From Cercospora beticola (Eukaryota > Ascomycota > Dothideomycetes > Mycosphaerellales > Mycosphaerellaceae), in contig NC_088939.1 in assembly GCF_033473495.1 (NCBI RefSeq), positions 2,480,001 through 2,544,000 on the forward strand: a stretch of DNA of 64,000 bases, written 5' to 3'. A program made the position numbers and the translations under genes. The notes beneath the pieces were generated by a model. It did not search any database. It was not told the DNA's origin and was given only the letters and a program-made list of their open reading frames with translations. The stretch's first letter is position 1; every line of letters begins with the position of its first letter. Of the stretch, positions 45,052 through 54,936 are shown in pieces.

Positions 45052-45370
45052 ATGGCGATGGATCCCACGGTCACGGTGCTCATCGTCATTGTCGCCGCTG
45101 CCGCTGCCGTGGTTCTCGGATGGGCGTCGACCCGCTTCTTCATCGCTCATCCCCCAACTCGAGATACCGAGAACGCTGGCAACGAGCCCAGCCAAGCGCA
45201 GTACATGCGAGAAGTGCGTCTGCGGAACACCGAAGTGCTCGCCAGGCAATATGGCTACGGGCCACGTGATCTGGTAAGTGATCTTAGTTGAGATACGTGC
45301 TCAGCAGACACTGAGATTCCGGCATCAGGGCCAGATGCGAGCTGCCTCTTACACGGATCAATCTGATTGA
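45052..45370 (+). CDS. Small single-pass membrane protein, unknown
   Basis: The exons are 45052-45273 and 45329-45370; the 55-nt intron is GTAAGT..ATCAG, giving 87 aa. One N-terminal transmembrane helix (VTVLIVIVAAAAAVVLGWA) follows a six-residue start, and the rest is polar with a positive, Arg-containing stretch (MREVRLRNTEVLARQYGYG). It lacks a cleavable-looking signal and would be a type I or signal-anchor protein, perhaps of ER or mitochondrial membranes. It converges on the Zn2Cys6 gene, with 92 bp between stops. The clean intron and TM helix argue for a real gene. Confidence 0.6.
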
Positions 45371-45462
45371 AGATACCGTTGACGAGGATGCATGTCCTTC
45401 ACTTTGCCCGTTGCAGTGCATGCTCCCAGGCTGACAAACCTTCTAGGAGCGCAGCAGACAAC

Positions 45463-47409
45463 TCATATCGGATGATCGCTCAGTACCTTGACCCGAGCAC
45501 CGGTCTCGACATCGACGAAATAACGAGTAATACGAATATCATACCGACCGGCAGTTTTGTTCACACGTATGCCAAAAACGTGCACGCGCTGCTCCTCGGG
45601 CGGGAGGACGGAGTCATCAATGTATAGATCACCACTATAACCCCATGATGACGAGCCGACAAGTGGTGGAGGCAGACCGAGCCCTTCTTCTTCAATCGTT
45701 ATCAGTCGGGCCAGAACTTCGCCAACCGACTGAGCGCACCACATAGATTCTTTCGATGGCGCTCGGGACAAAAGAGACAGGGCTTTGCGGCGTACGGATG
45801 TGACACGGCATTTTCCAGCGACGAAGGCCAAGGCAGGAACAGTGCCGACCTCGAACGTGAATGTTGAGTGTTCGCTCTTGGCGAGAAAGATTTCGGATAA
45901 TCGCAGGATCTCCTTGAAACTTTGCGTCCAGTTGTCAAAGGCACTTTCATCGTCTATTGGACAGGCTTGCAACCATGTAATAGCGAATTGGTAGTGCATC
46001 AACAACGAAGCTGCAACCTCGTCCTCTTCAGAGTGAATACGTTTGAAAGTCTTGTGCCAGCGTTTCAGTCTCGAAAGCAATATCAGTCGTCTATCATGGA
46101 TAGCTTGGTCATCACACGGGAAATTTCGATCGCCCAGTTTCATGGTAGATCTTTGTTGAGCGGTTATGTCGCCATGCTCCCACGCAAGGTCGTACAGATC
46201 TTCCGAGACCCCTCCAAGTACCGCCCGATAATCATGCTGCTGGTCTTCGCGCTGGATATTGCCATCATCTTCATTTGGTTCGTACAGATCTGCAGACCAT
46301 GTGCCCATATTTGTAGTATAACCATTTTCAGGCAGTTCATAAGGCCTCGGAGGTGGCGGAGGCAGATCATCGAAGTCGTAGTCATCAAGCGTGTTGTTGG
46401 CAAACGCCGGGATGCCGCCAGAAGTGCCTCGGGAGAGTGCCTCTCTACGGTGGCAATTGGCGAGTCTCAGCGTTGCATGACTCTCGCCGAGCAGACGGAA
46501 CAACATGTTGCGTGCCTCCGCGATATTGGAGAACGCTCCGGCATCGTGAGGAGATTTACCAGCCCATTCCTCCACATCATGCTCAGCGGGGTGGCCCATC
46601 AGAGCACCAGAAACAGCAAGTCGAGCAAATATTTGCCTGATGGCATCGTACAGAGAGCAACTCATGCCTTCGGGGCAGCTGGAGAACTGTCGCATGAGTG
46701 TCGCACCCGTGATGAACAAGCTGACGCCGCCAAATATGTTGTCCCTGATAATCTCAATGCAGATGAAGAGAGTGCAGGTAAGCATGGCCAGGAGCGGAGT
46801 GGCGCTGCCATCGTGCATTTTCTTTTGGAATTGAGAGATGGCTCGATTGTAGTGCTTCAGGGCTTTCACGTGCTCGCGTTCGATGGGCCGCTGTAACAAT
46901 GACGGGTGCACGCCATTGGTGCTGTTGTGTGCATCCGCAGTCAAGTGGAAGCTTTTCATGAACTGCGGGTGCTCGTACAATGTCGATAGAGCCAACAATG
47001 AGTCCATGACAAGAGGCTCTTGATGAGCGATCTGGAGTACATGACCGCACCAGAAATCCTTGTCCAGGTTTTGAGCAAGTCGCGGAGCAGTATGGCTCAA
47101 GAAATAGCTGAATGTCCGCATTTCATCGTTGCTCGGATTCAAGTTGTTGGCAAGGCATCCCTGAATCAGACTTGTGCTGTCCTCGCTGCGTTGTCTTGAA
47201 GTCGTTACGGCTCCGGCGTAGCCACATTGGCGGCCTGTTGAAGTACAGTTACGGCATGGATTCGCCTTGTCGCATCTGATATGCCTCGTCTTGCAAGTCA
47301 GACACCCGCCTCTTGATTTCTTCAAACCCAATCGTCCTCGGCGTTTCCGGGCTTCCTGGAGATTCGCTTCCACGGCGGCTCGCCATGTCAGGTCGATGGC
47401 TGAAGACAT
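45463..47409 (-). CDS. Zn2Cys6 fungal transcription factor
   Basis: A single exon encodes 648 aa. The binuclear zinc cluster is near the N-terminus (~36-62, CLTCKTRHIRCDKANPCRNC followed by TSTGRQC), preceded by basic RKRRGRLGLKKSRGG. The remainder matches the fungal-specific regulatory region: FLSHTAPRLAQNLDKDFW, VMDSLLALSTLYE, HYNRAISQF, and LLAMLTCTLFICIE. Proteins with this order (C6 cluster, then a DUF3468-like middle) are usually nuclear regulators of metabolism. The target genes cannot be told. No metabolic cluster surrounds it. Confidence 0.93.
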   Translation of the reverse strand: MSSAIDLTWRAAVEANLQEARKRRGRLGLKKSRGGCLTCKTRHIRCDKANPCRNCTSTGRQCGYAGAVTTSRQRSEDSTSLIQGCLANNLNPSNDEMRTFSYFLSHTAPRLAQNLDKDFWCGHVLQIAHQEPLVMDSLLALSTLYEHPQFMKSFHLTADAHNSTNGVHPSLLQRPIEREHVKALKHYNRAISQFQKKMHDGSATPLLAMLTCTLFICIEIIRDNIFGGVSLFITGATLMRQFSSCPEGMSCSLYDAIRQIFARLAVSGALMGHPAEHDVEEWAGKSPHDAGAFSNIAEARNMLFRLLGESHATLRLANCHRREALSRGTSGGIPAFANNTLDDYDFDDLPPPPPRPYELPENGYTTNMGTWSADLYEPNEDDGNIQREDQQHDYRAVLGGVSEDLYDLAWEHGDITAQQRSTMKLGDRNFPCDDQAIHDRRLILLSRLKRWHKTFKRIHSEEDEVAASLLMHYQFAITWLQACPIDDESAFDNWTQSFKEILRLSEIFLAKSEHSTFTFEVGTVPALAFVAGKCRVTSVRRKALSLLSRAPSKESMWCAQSVGEVLARLITIEEEGLGLPPPLVGSSSWGYSGDLYIDDSVLPPEEQRVHVFGIRVNKTAGRYDIRITRYFVDVETGARVKVLSDHPI

Positions 47410-48405
47410 TGCTCAAAGAACGCGCAGGGCACATGTGAGGATTGCATGTTGTTGGGCAGGTCGGGTGTAACATGTGCGTGGGTGGACACGCATGTAATTC
47501 CTTCGTTCCTTCCGCAGCTTTGATCGGTCGCGTCGCGTCCAAGAACAGTCGCGTGCAGAAGTCGTGGCCGACAATTCGTGCTCTTCTTTCTCTCCTGCTG
47601 ACGACGGCGAATTTGTCCATCATGCAGCCACACCACAATCATCTACGCGATGGGGCATGCTCTACCTGCAGATGCAAGATCAGAGTGCTGATGGAGTGGG
47701 CAGCGTATCGGCATCAGCCCAAGCAGGAACGCCCCGGCGTAGACGTGCTGATGCTGCTCGCGCAGCAGTCCTGAAGCTCCGATGAAGCTTTCTTCAGAAA
47801 CTGCTGAGCTCGGCGCAAACCGGGCAGCTAGCTGATCATGAGCCAACGAAGCCATCGAAGGTCTTGTTCGTGAGCTCAAGAGCGGCGAACAAGAGCAGAG
47901 AAGGAGACTTCCTGCTTTCTGACTCTCACCCCCCCGCTGGCCAGGCGCGATTGCCAAAAGCTGGCACGCTTCTGACCACATCCGGACGATCGGAATGGCA
48001 TATGCTTTCTGCACACTTGCACCGCGTCTGGCCTCAGCAAGCTCTAGTTAGCAGCCCGTCGTTAAACCATGCACGGCATCTTGACCCACACTACTACCGT
48101 TGCTCAGCCTGTAGGCCTCGGCCTTGAGCAGCATCTCCGTGAAATAGCAGCTCTCTCCCTTCCTGCTTTTTACCTCTTTCAACATTACCTGACGTATTCA
48201 ACTGATCATCCAGAGACACACACCAACAGCCTATGGAATTCGTAGCTGAGTTCTTCAGCCTTCTACTCAAGGCAATTCGTTAACCGGATTGACCTAATCA
48301 ACGTTGCCTATCGATTTCAGCACCAGCGTACAACAAAGAAAAAAGCCGCATCAGACAGAGACGATCAAAAACGAGTCGAAACATTCCTCCCAACAAGCCC
48401 TAACG
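47410..48405. promoter_or_regulatory. Divergent upstream region
   Basis: This ~1-kb interval separates the Zn2Cys6 gene (minus) from the SET-like gene (plus). The frames it contains are short shadows. The 3' 250 bp is pyrimidine- and A-rich, like a fungal 5' leader. No further feature is supported. Confidence 0.4.
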
Positions 48406-49086
48406 ATGACTCAAGGATCAGTCATCAGCCCCGCCAACGGCACTGCCAATGGTGTTACCAATGGCGCCAAGAAGCCATTCGAGAAGGACTCCCGTTTGAG
48501 CACTCAGTCCGCCTATGACCTTTCCGTCAATGGCCTCGAAGACTTGGTCGCATTCGAAGACACTCCAGCGGGACTCTGCATCGTTTCCAAGGTGGACTTG
48601 CCGGCGGGAGCTCACTTTGCCTACCTGACCAGCCATCAACCTCAACCATCGGCTACTTGGAAGACGATCCAGACTTCAGCAACCACTCATACCGACCCAC
48701 AGAGTGCGTTGCTGTACATGAACCACTCTTGCGCTCCGTCTCTGGAAGTGCATACCTACGCACCTGACGAGAATGGCAATTATCCTCAAGCTCCGCTGCA
48801 AGGAGAAATGAATGGGGAAATTGCTCATTTGAATAAGACTGTTGGACTGGCCGGCGAGGTCAGAGTCGCGAGAGATCGTGCTGTGAAGAAAGGTGATAGC
48901 TTGACCTTCTTCTACCCTTCCACTGAATGGAAGTTCGATCGTTCGTTCGACTGTCTGTGCGGAGCCGGCGATGGCGTCTGCGTCGGCAAAGTGGAAGGTG
49001 CCCATGCCATTCCTGAGAAAGATCTAGGACGCTGGTTCTTCAACGACCACATCTTGCAATTGGCGAAGAAGAGAGATGCGAAGTAG
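48406..49086 (+). CDS. SET-domain-like protein (post-SET type)
   Basis: A single exon encodes 226 aa from ATG 48406, chosen because it starts a typical Asn/Gly-rich leader; the frame upstream is leader-like. The core has LLYMNHSCAPSLEVHTY, containing N-H-S-C, the SET pseudoknot motif. It is followed by GEVRVARDRAVKKGDSLTFFY (R-A-I-K-x-G-x-x-L-T-x-x-Y type) and a Cys-rich FDCLCGAGDGVCVGK resembling a post-SET segment. The protein is much shorter than histone methyltransferases, and an N-terminal SET segment (G-x-G) is weak. It may be a small SET-like protein found across ascomycetes; methyltransferase activity is plausible but not shown. Confidence 0.8.
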   Translation: MTQGSVISPANGTANGVTNGAKKPFEKDSRLSTQSAYDLSVNGLEDLVAFEDTPAGLCIVSKVDLPAGAHFAYLTSHQPQPSATWKTIQTSATTHTDPQSALLYMNHSCAPSLEVHTYAPDENGNYPQAPLQGEMNGEIAHLNKTVGLAGEVRVARDRAVKKGDSLTFFYPSTEWKFDRSFDCLCGAGDGVCVGKVEGAHAIPEKDLGRWFFNDHILQLAKKRDAK

Positions 49087-49390
49087 GAGCATCGTTGCGT
49101 CTTGCGTTTAGTACACAATTGGACGAAGCCAATGGACTTGGAATGGATTACTGTTTGATAGTCAGCCTTCAACACTGACACACGCTCGTTACACACAAAG
49201 AACTGGCGAACTTCAACATAGCTTAGGCGATACATAAAATGAATGGAAGTGCCCAAGCCGATCCATGAAGTCGCGACAGACTTCAACACTTCGCCATATC
49301 AGGAAGTCAAGTCCCGTCTGCATGACCACTCATGACTCTTTCACGTGCCATCACAGTCCGGCATCAAGAACAACGCAGTCTCTATCCAAC

Positions 49391-50554
49391 TCAAGCACCA
49401 GCAGCAATAGCCTTCACAACCCCACTCTCAACATCCAACCTCTTAAAACCTCCCTCCACCTTCACCACCTCCTGCAACATCACCATCCTCTTCTGATCCC
49501 CCACAGGATCCTCTTGCTCCTTCTCAGCCTCCCACCCCTCCACAAACCGATTCGTATAATTCATCTCAAACCCCTCCTCAAGAACCCCCAACCTCTTCCC
49601 ATACCTCGTAACCTTCTCCCAATCCCTCTCCACATTCCTCAAATCCCCCGAAAAATACGCAAAACTCCTCTCAAAAATCTTCCGATTCAATTCCGTTCCC
49701 ATAACAGGTTTGAAATCCACGTATTCTTTCCACGCTTGTTCGGGACTCTCCAAGACAAAATCTGTAGCGCGTTTGACTGCTCGCATGAATGATTGAACCT
49801 TCTCTGGGTTGGAGGCGACGAAGTCCGAGTTTCCGATGTAGAGAATCGAACAGAAACAACAACAACCCAATTCAGCAAGTTCATCAATCCTCAGCATTTG
49901 AACTTCATCTTTCGAACGACCTTGCCCAGCAAGCCATTCTTCCAATTCAACCATTTGGACATTTTCCAACCCAATACCCGCATCAATCTCGCCTTTGATG
50001 ATGGCCTTGGAGACGTTCATGCCACAGCGGACGGCAGTATAATCCGAAGGTTTCATTCCATAATGAGAAGTGAGTTCGTCGATTTGGATTTTACCGAATT
50101 CTCCCACGTAGCCGATTTTTTTGTTCTTGAGGGTGTGGAAGTCTGGAGTGATGCCGGAGGATTTCAGGTAGACGACGCCGGTGAAGGGTTCGTTGAGGAG
50201 GGAGCCGATGGAGAGGACGGGGAAGTTACGGGCTTTGGCTGCGAGGGTGTGGATCATGGCTTTGAAGCCTAGGTCGACTTTGCGGGAGCCGATGATTTCG
50301 GTTACGTCCTGGAGATGCGTGAGTTCATTGCTTGAGTAGAGGAAGAGGGTTTTTGCACGCTTGGATCATTTGGCTCCAAGAGGGCGACTTTAATATTCTC
50401 ATCCTTGAAGAAGCCCTTGGCTTGGGCGAGATACAATGGGGCGTGGTATGGCGTAGCGTGCCTTCTATCCATTAGTCTCTTCACACCTACACCTCACGAT
50501 GAGGGATCCTAAGATCTACCAGTTGGTGAGGAACGTGATCTTGTCAGTAGACAT
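49391..50554 (-). CDS. THI5: Thiamine pyrimidine (HMP-P) synthase Thi5/Nmt1
   Basis: The exons are 50554-50520, 50461-50359 and 50308-49391, with GT..AG introns of 58 and 50 nt, giving 351 aa (yeast Thi5 is 340). The mature N-terminus reads [20 protein letters not shown]. The PLP lysine and substrate histidine are in [29 protein letters not shown] and the iron-binding motif GCCCFC are intact. The enzyme makes HMP-P from its own active-site histidine and PLP and is thought to be single-turnover. A TPP aptamer in the leader (50652-50728) indicates feedback control by thiamine pyrophosphate, as in Neurospora NMT1. The C-terminus ends KAIAAGA. Confidence 0.96.
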
Positions 50555-50651
50555 CTTGATCGTCGTTCACGTCGGTAGTGATGAATATGCTGCTTTAGTC
50601 AATACAAAACATTCCCTGACCTCGCAGGGAAAGGGGAGTCAAAATAGAAGC

Positions 50652-50728
50652 ATGTCCCTCAGACGCAGGAATTATCCTGTTCAGGTTCGTACGGTATGAT
50701 CTCAGATCAAATTTCCACCATATCACAT
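50652..50728 (-). promoter_or_regulatory. TPP riboswitch aptamer in THI5 leader
   Basis: On the minus strand the conserved TPP-aptamer blocks occur in order: CTGAGATCATACCGTACGAA, CCTGAACAGGATAAT, then TCCTGCG. The P1 helix can form between AUGU (50725-50728) and ACAU (50652-50655). P2 forms between UAUGGU (50717-50722) and ACCGUA (50690-50695), and P5 is the CAGGA/UCCUG hairpin (50666-50679). The element ends ~100 nt upstream of the THI5 ATG. In other filamentous fungi this class sits in a 5' leader intron and controls splicing and uORF use; the exact leader splice sites here are not resolved. Confidence 0.93.
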
Positions 50729-51269
50729 CCGGTGAAGAATGTGATAGGCAAAGACAATTTGAACACCCGCATGCATCTTTGTGATGATGTGTAGCTGTAC
50801 GGTACCTTGATCATATTTCGCAACCCATTCAGGCATTCTTGCGGCTGACGCAACTTCCATTTCGTCGATTGTCGTACCGGTTAGACTTGTTGGCAATGTG
50901 AGTCGTAAGCAACGAGATTCTGTGAGCTGGTGAGAAAGAGAAAGAGTATGTCCTGATGATGACTCCCTCTTTTCAATCTTACGACGTGCTGCGGCGGGGT
51001 TGGAGCTAGGCACTCGTTTCGACACACTGCAGCTCCACCAGAGGTGTTACAGTTTCTCCTAGAGCAGCTAGAACAGGGTAGCTCTGGAGCCAGCGGAGTT
51101 GTTGAGCTGCATTGTGAGAAATAGCGGGACAGATGTGTCGTTGACAGGGTAGGAAGTGTTAGCGATAATGAATTATATGCATGTGTATCTCATAGCGCAT
51201 CGTCACTCATAAGCATGTCTCTCATATACCCTCATCAATCAATATTGTCGCAGAAAGAAAAGAGATCGT
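50729..51269. promoter_or_regulatory. THI5 upstream region and IFRD 3' flank
   Basis: This 541-bp interval should contain the THI5 transcription start and promoter. Only a 100-codon minus-strand frame is seen, without a domain. Confidence 0.4.
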
Positions 51270-52592
51270 TTAATCGTCCTCCACGATAACGGGCAGGCTG
51301 TCGAAAACAACCTGATTGAACTCGTAATGCACCATAAAGCCGCTCTGCAGCAGGCGTTTGAGGGCATTGAGTCGCTGCAGCTTCCACCATTTATCAATGG
51401 TCATCTTGCCTCCGCCGTGTATGGTGACTTTCAGTCTCGATCCGTATTCCCGGCCATCCTGGTCGAGTGCTGTGCTGTATCGAGGCCCTCTGGTGGGCTT
51501 CTCTACTGTAGCGAGAATATCGTTGAACTCTAAATGCAACTGCTTGCGATCTTTCTTCGAGACACGCTTTGAAGAGGCCTTCGAGATCTTCTCCAAGATT
51601 TGCTCGAGGTTGTGCTGTTGTCGGTAGACTGTGTAGCGTTTGATCATCCGTGGGCCTTTGGCACCATCCTCCTCATCCGATTCTGGTTCATCATCTGACT
51701 CGGCTTCGGTGTAGCTCTTCTCGTACAAGAGGGCAATGTTGATGCCAGCGGCAATCTGCACGCCCACATCGCTGCTCTCGAGCTGGTCGACGAATGTGTC
51801 CATGGCTGGCTCTGTCATTTCCTCCATGTCGTCCATTTGGGTGCACAAGAAGCCCCATTCTTCGAGGGCTGCCACCACGACGTCGCCGTTATCCGCCTCA
51901 TCGATTACTGCACCATCCGTCGACGCAATGTCCAGAAACAGATCCATGATCTCCTCCGTCTCTTCGAGTGTAGCTCCGCCGTAGAAAGTTGCCACACTCA
52001 GCGCGTGGATAGCAGCGCTCTTTGCATTCGGGTATTGTGAGTCATTGATGGTCCGCTTGAAGGCATCTGCCACCGAATCGTAGATAGTTTCGGAGGGCTC
52101 GGTAATGATGATCAGTGCCAAAGCCTTGAGGGCCAATACCACTTCACGCTCACTCTGGCCCGCTTTGACGCTCTTCAAGAGAGCGGCCACGACTTCGTCA
52201 GCGCGTGGCTGCAGCTGCTGTTGCGCAAAGTGACGGGTCAGGATCAGATTGAAGCCGCTCATGTCGTTCTCGCGGCCTTCGGTGGAACTACGTTTGCGGT
52301 CGATAATGGCATTGATGCGGTCCTCCAGAACAGCGACCCAGGCATCGGAGCCGTCGTCGTACTCGAGAGGCGGGGCTACGAGCGCGTCGATGCTTCGGGT
52401 GCTCCACTCGGTGTCGTCGGAGAAAGCGTCTTCGTCGTCGGAGCCTTCCCTACTGGCGATGCGCGATCCGCGTGGAGACGGCGCAGCGCTGCCGCTTCTG
52501 CTGAGCGGAGGAGTGCTTTCCTTTGAGCGAGCAGCCTTGGAGACTGTCTTGCCGCTCTCGAGCGCCTGTTTCAGCATGTTCCGTTCCCGCAT
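51270..52592 (-). CDS. Interferon-related developmental regulator (IFRD) family protein
   Basis: A single exon encodes 440 aa. The Ser/Pro-rich N-terminus and an acidic SDDEDAFSDDTEW segment precede helical IFRD-type repeats (AWVAVLEDRINAIIDRKRSS, REVVLALKALALIIITEP, AAIHALSVATFYGGA, AALEEWGFLCTQMD). An acidic insertion (ESDDEPESDEEDGAKGP) follows, then the conserved C-terminal block GGKMTIDKWWKLQRLNALKR. Animal IFRD1/TIS7 proteins are transcriptional co-regulators, and yeast-type members have been linked to translation and ribosomes. The fungal role here is an inference only. The length is like animal IFRD1 (~450 aa). Confidence 0.93.
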   Translation of the reverse strand: MRERNMLKQALESGKTVSKAARSKESTPPLSRSGSAAPSPRGSRIASREGSDDEDAFSDDTEWSTRSIDALVAPPLEYDDGSDAWVAVLEDRINAIIDRKRSSTEGRENDMSGFNLILTRHFAQQQLQPRADEVVAALLKSVKAGQSEREVVLALKALALIIITEPSETIYDSVADAFKRTINDSQYPNAKSAAIHALSVATFYGGATLEETEEIMDLFLDIASTDGAVIDEADNGDVVVAALEEWGFLCTQMDDMEEMTEPAMDTFVDQLESSDVGVQIAAGINIALLYEKSYTEAESDDEPESDEEDGAKGPRMIKRYTVYRQQHNLEQILEKISKASSKRVSKKDRKQLHLEFNDILATVEKPTRGPRYSTALDQDGREYGSRLKVTIHGGGKMTIDKWWKLQRLNALKRLLQSGFMVHYEFNQVVFDSLPVIVEDD

Positions 52593-53348
52593 TTTGGCGA
52601 TACTTCTACTCGTGGATGCGGAGGTGCGTGACGAGGAGTGACAGATGCGTGGACGCCTCGCCTTCCCTGGCGTCGAATCGTAGGGTGTGGTATGCGAATA
52701 TAGGTTGCGGAGGAATTATTGTATCGGCGGGTGCGAGTGGTCTTCGGTGGTGGTCTGCAGCAGGATAGCTTCCATATGGAAATTTGTGCGAGTGGATTGC
52801 GGCGGGCGCGTGCAGAGAGAAGTGGAGTGAGGAAGGAGGGAGGGAGGGGAGCGGGTGCTGGCGTTGGCGACAATATGACTACGACCTGATTATTGTGCGA
52901 GGCGGTCAGGCGGCGCGAATATTCGACGCGTGCGCTCGCGCTCCTCTTTCAGTCCCGAGGCGTTGTCGTGCTCCACCCACATCATCCCTGCCAACTTCGC
53001 TCCCACATGCGCCTTTTCCGATGAAATCATCCGCAACGCCATTCGCCCATCCTCTCCTCCACCATCTGCTGCCTTGCTGAAAGACAGCATGGCACAATAT
53101 GAGCAGATGTCACCGGTCCTGCGTCAGACAGAGCAGACGCAGCAAGTGCCCGACAGAGACATGCGTGTCTTTGGGTACGCGTTGAATGTCCTGTATGCTC
53201 CTAGCCGCTGTCTCATACATGCATGGTAAGGGAAGTGATATATGCTCTTCTACAGTATGGCTTCTTGTGCTCTCCAGATCCCTCTCTCCTCAGATCAGAG
53301 CACAACAGTCCCAGACGTGCATCGACAGCAATCAGAACACCATCCAAC
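52593..53348. promoter_or_regulatory. Divergent promoter region
   Basis: This 756-bp interval lies between the IFRD gene (minus) and the small membrane-protein gene (plus). It includes a purine-rich GGAGGGAGGGAGGGG run at ~52838-52852. No gene is supported. Confidence 0.4.
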
Positions 53349-54056
53349 ATGCAGAGCCAGAGCCCCCAATTCCCGAAAGCCCCACTCGGCAACCACATCC
53401 CGCTCTTCGCCATCCTCATCAGCGTGTGCCTCATCGGACTTGCAATCGCTCACTTTTGCATCCAGAAGAAGGCGCCAACGCAGAAAGCGTCCCCAGCACT
53501 TCCCTCCCGATGCAGCGACGACCACGACCCGCATAACCCTCCCAAGCCTCCGCTCATCAAGGCACTTTCAAGTTGCCGGGTCGAGGCGATGACATATGAT
53601 GCCGACGACGAGCTTGACTCTGATGATGACCTCTTTTCGCCTCTCAAATTGTCAGCGGACGAAGCGCCTTCATACAATTCTGGTGAAATAGCCAAGCTGA
53701 CTGGACTGTCCACGACTTCGGAAAACATCATCAACTCTGCCACTGAAGACTTCCGAGCTTCCCCAAATCTAATCTTCGCCGCTGCTGTTCTGGAACCTGG
53801 CGCAGTGCTATTCTCATCCTCATCCTCAGCTCCATGCCCCGCACAGATCAATGCGGCGGCTTTCTCAAACAACGCTCATCTATCGCACAGCCAGTCATCC
53901 CAGAACAGCCATGCCACTCCTCGGCTTCACGGCGCCACCTACCTTCCTCAATGCACCGCGTCGCTACTCAAGAGTTCCACAAACCAAGGTGTGCTCTCTA
54001 TCGCCGCGCAGCACAATGAGTACAAGAATGTGTCACTCGAAGCAGCTTTTCATTGA
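53349..54056 (+). CDS. Putative single-TM protein with Ser-rich tail
   Basis: A single open frame of 235 codons starts at ATG 53349, chosen because it places a membrane helix (HIPLFAILISVCLIGLAIAH) near the N-terminus. The rest is low-complexity: an acidic DADDELDSDDDLFSPLK patch and Ser/Asn/Ala-rich stretches with possible phosphorylation sites. No domain was recognised. The frame also extends 42 codons upstream. The 3' part could be read through from an unspliced intron. It is listed because the length and TM helix make chance less likely, but support is moderate. Confidence 0.45.
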   Translation: MQSQSPQFPKAPLGNHIPLFAILISVCLIGLAIAHFCIQKKAPTQKASPALPSRCSDDHDPHNPPKPPLIKALSSCRVEAMTYDADDELDSDDDLFSPLKLSADEAPSYNSGEIAKLTGLSTTSENIINSATEDFRASPNLIFAAAVLEPGAVLFSSSSSAPCPAQINAAAFSNNAHLSHSQSSQNSHATPRLHGATYLPQCTASLLKSSTNQGVLSIAAQHNEYKNVSLEAAFH

Positions 54057-54936
54057 AACTTTGCTCCTGCCGCGCTTATCTTGGCGCTCGAAGTTCAACA
54101 TCCCAGTCGGACACGAAAAGTATCAAGCATTTATCCTGTCAGTCTTCGTACTTTGGTTGTCCACAAGAACGATGTACCTGACATCTCTCGTGGCCCCAAA
54201 TTTGACAAGTACGACAGCGCACCTTCGTCTCCTATCTATTCCTTCCCCTTTTTTTTGTCTGGCAAATCACGTTGTTGGTGAATGGCGGCGCTCGTCTTCG
54301 GATTCGCTCTCTACAATTGGCGACCGTCGGACGTCATTCGGTTCATCAGCGAAAGTGAGGAGCCGAAATGTACTGATGAACTCAAACCGGGCGGGGAGCA
54401 AACTCATCGCATGGGCCAGAGTGTGAAGATCCAAGTTGATGAACTCCATTGGCTACTCTACTCAACAAGGTTGTGCATTGGCTCATTTTACGAAGTTTGC
54501 TCGCGGACTGCCCTACTCGCATGTGTTCTGTCTCGCAAGGGCTGGCCAGCGAGGCGTGGGATTCTGCCCTGCACCACTGCATGTAATGTGAGCATCATGC
54601 TCGCCTCATGCTTCCCCAAATCATGAAGAGCCTGGCAATAACACTAGGTTGTTTGCGGCCACGACATTGGCACCCTGTTCAAGGGATGAGCTGATACTAC
54701 TGTAGCTTTTCCAGGCATGATCACGACTCTCTTCTGCACATTCGTTCTGTGTGTTCATTCTGTGCTTTCATTCTGTACATTCATTCTACACGTTCGCTCC
54801 ACACATTCGCGCCACACATTCGTTTTCTACTCATCATACCAGTTGCATCAACTCCTTGGATTCCGCTATTTTTGACAGATAATCGGCAAACTTCTTCGTT
54901 CTGGTAGCAGCTACTCATCTCGGTGAGCCAGTCAGC
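54057..54936. other. Intergenic region upstream of the sedolisin
   Basis: This 880-bp interval contains a poly-T run (~54250) and the 13-bp tandem repeat annotated separately. The open frames (54282-54626) have no domain. Confidence 0.4.
54739..54829 (+). repeat. 13-bp tandem repeat, seven degenerate copies
   Basis: Seven consecutive 13-mers follow the pattern CATTCNTTCTGTG / CATTCGCGCCACA. For example CATTCGTTCTGTG, TGTTCATTCTGTG, CTTTCATTCTGTA, CATTCATTCTACA, then CGTTCGCTCCACA, CATTCGCGCCACA and CATTCGTTTTCTA. The array ends 107 bp before the sedolisin ATG, so it lies in its proximal promoter or leader. Confidence 0.8.

Noticed and set aside
53242..53592. Alternative frame MLFYSMASCALQIPLSSDQS at the start of the single-TM gene
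   Set aside because: It is Arg/Ser-rich with no TM helix. The frame starting at 53349 gives a clean membrane segment and is longer.
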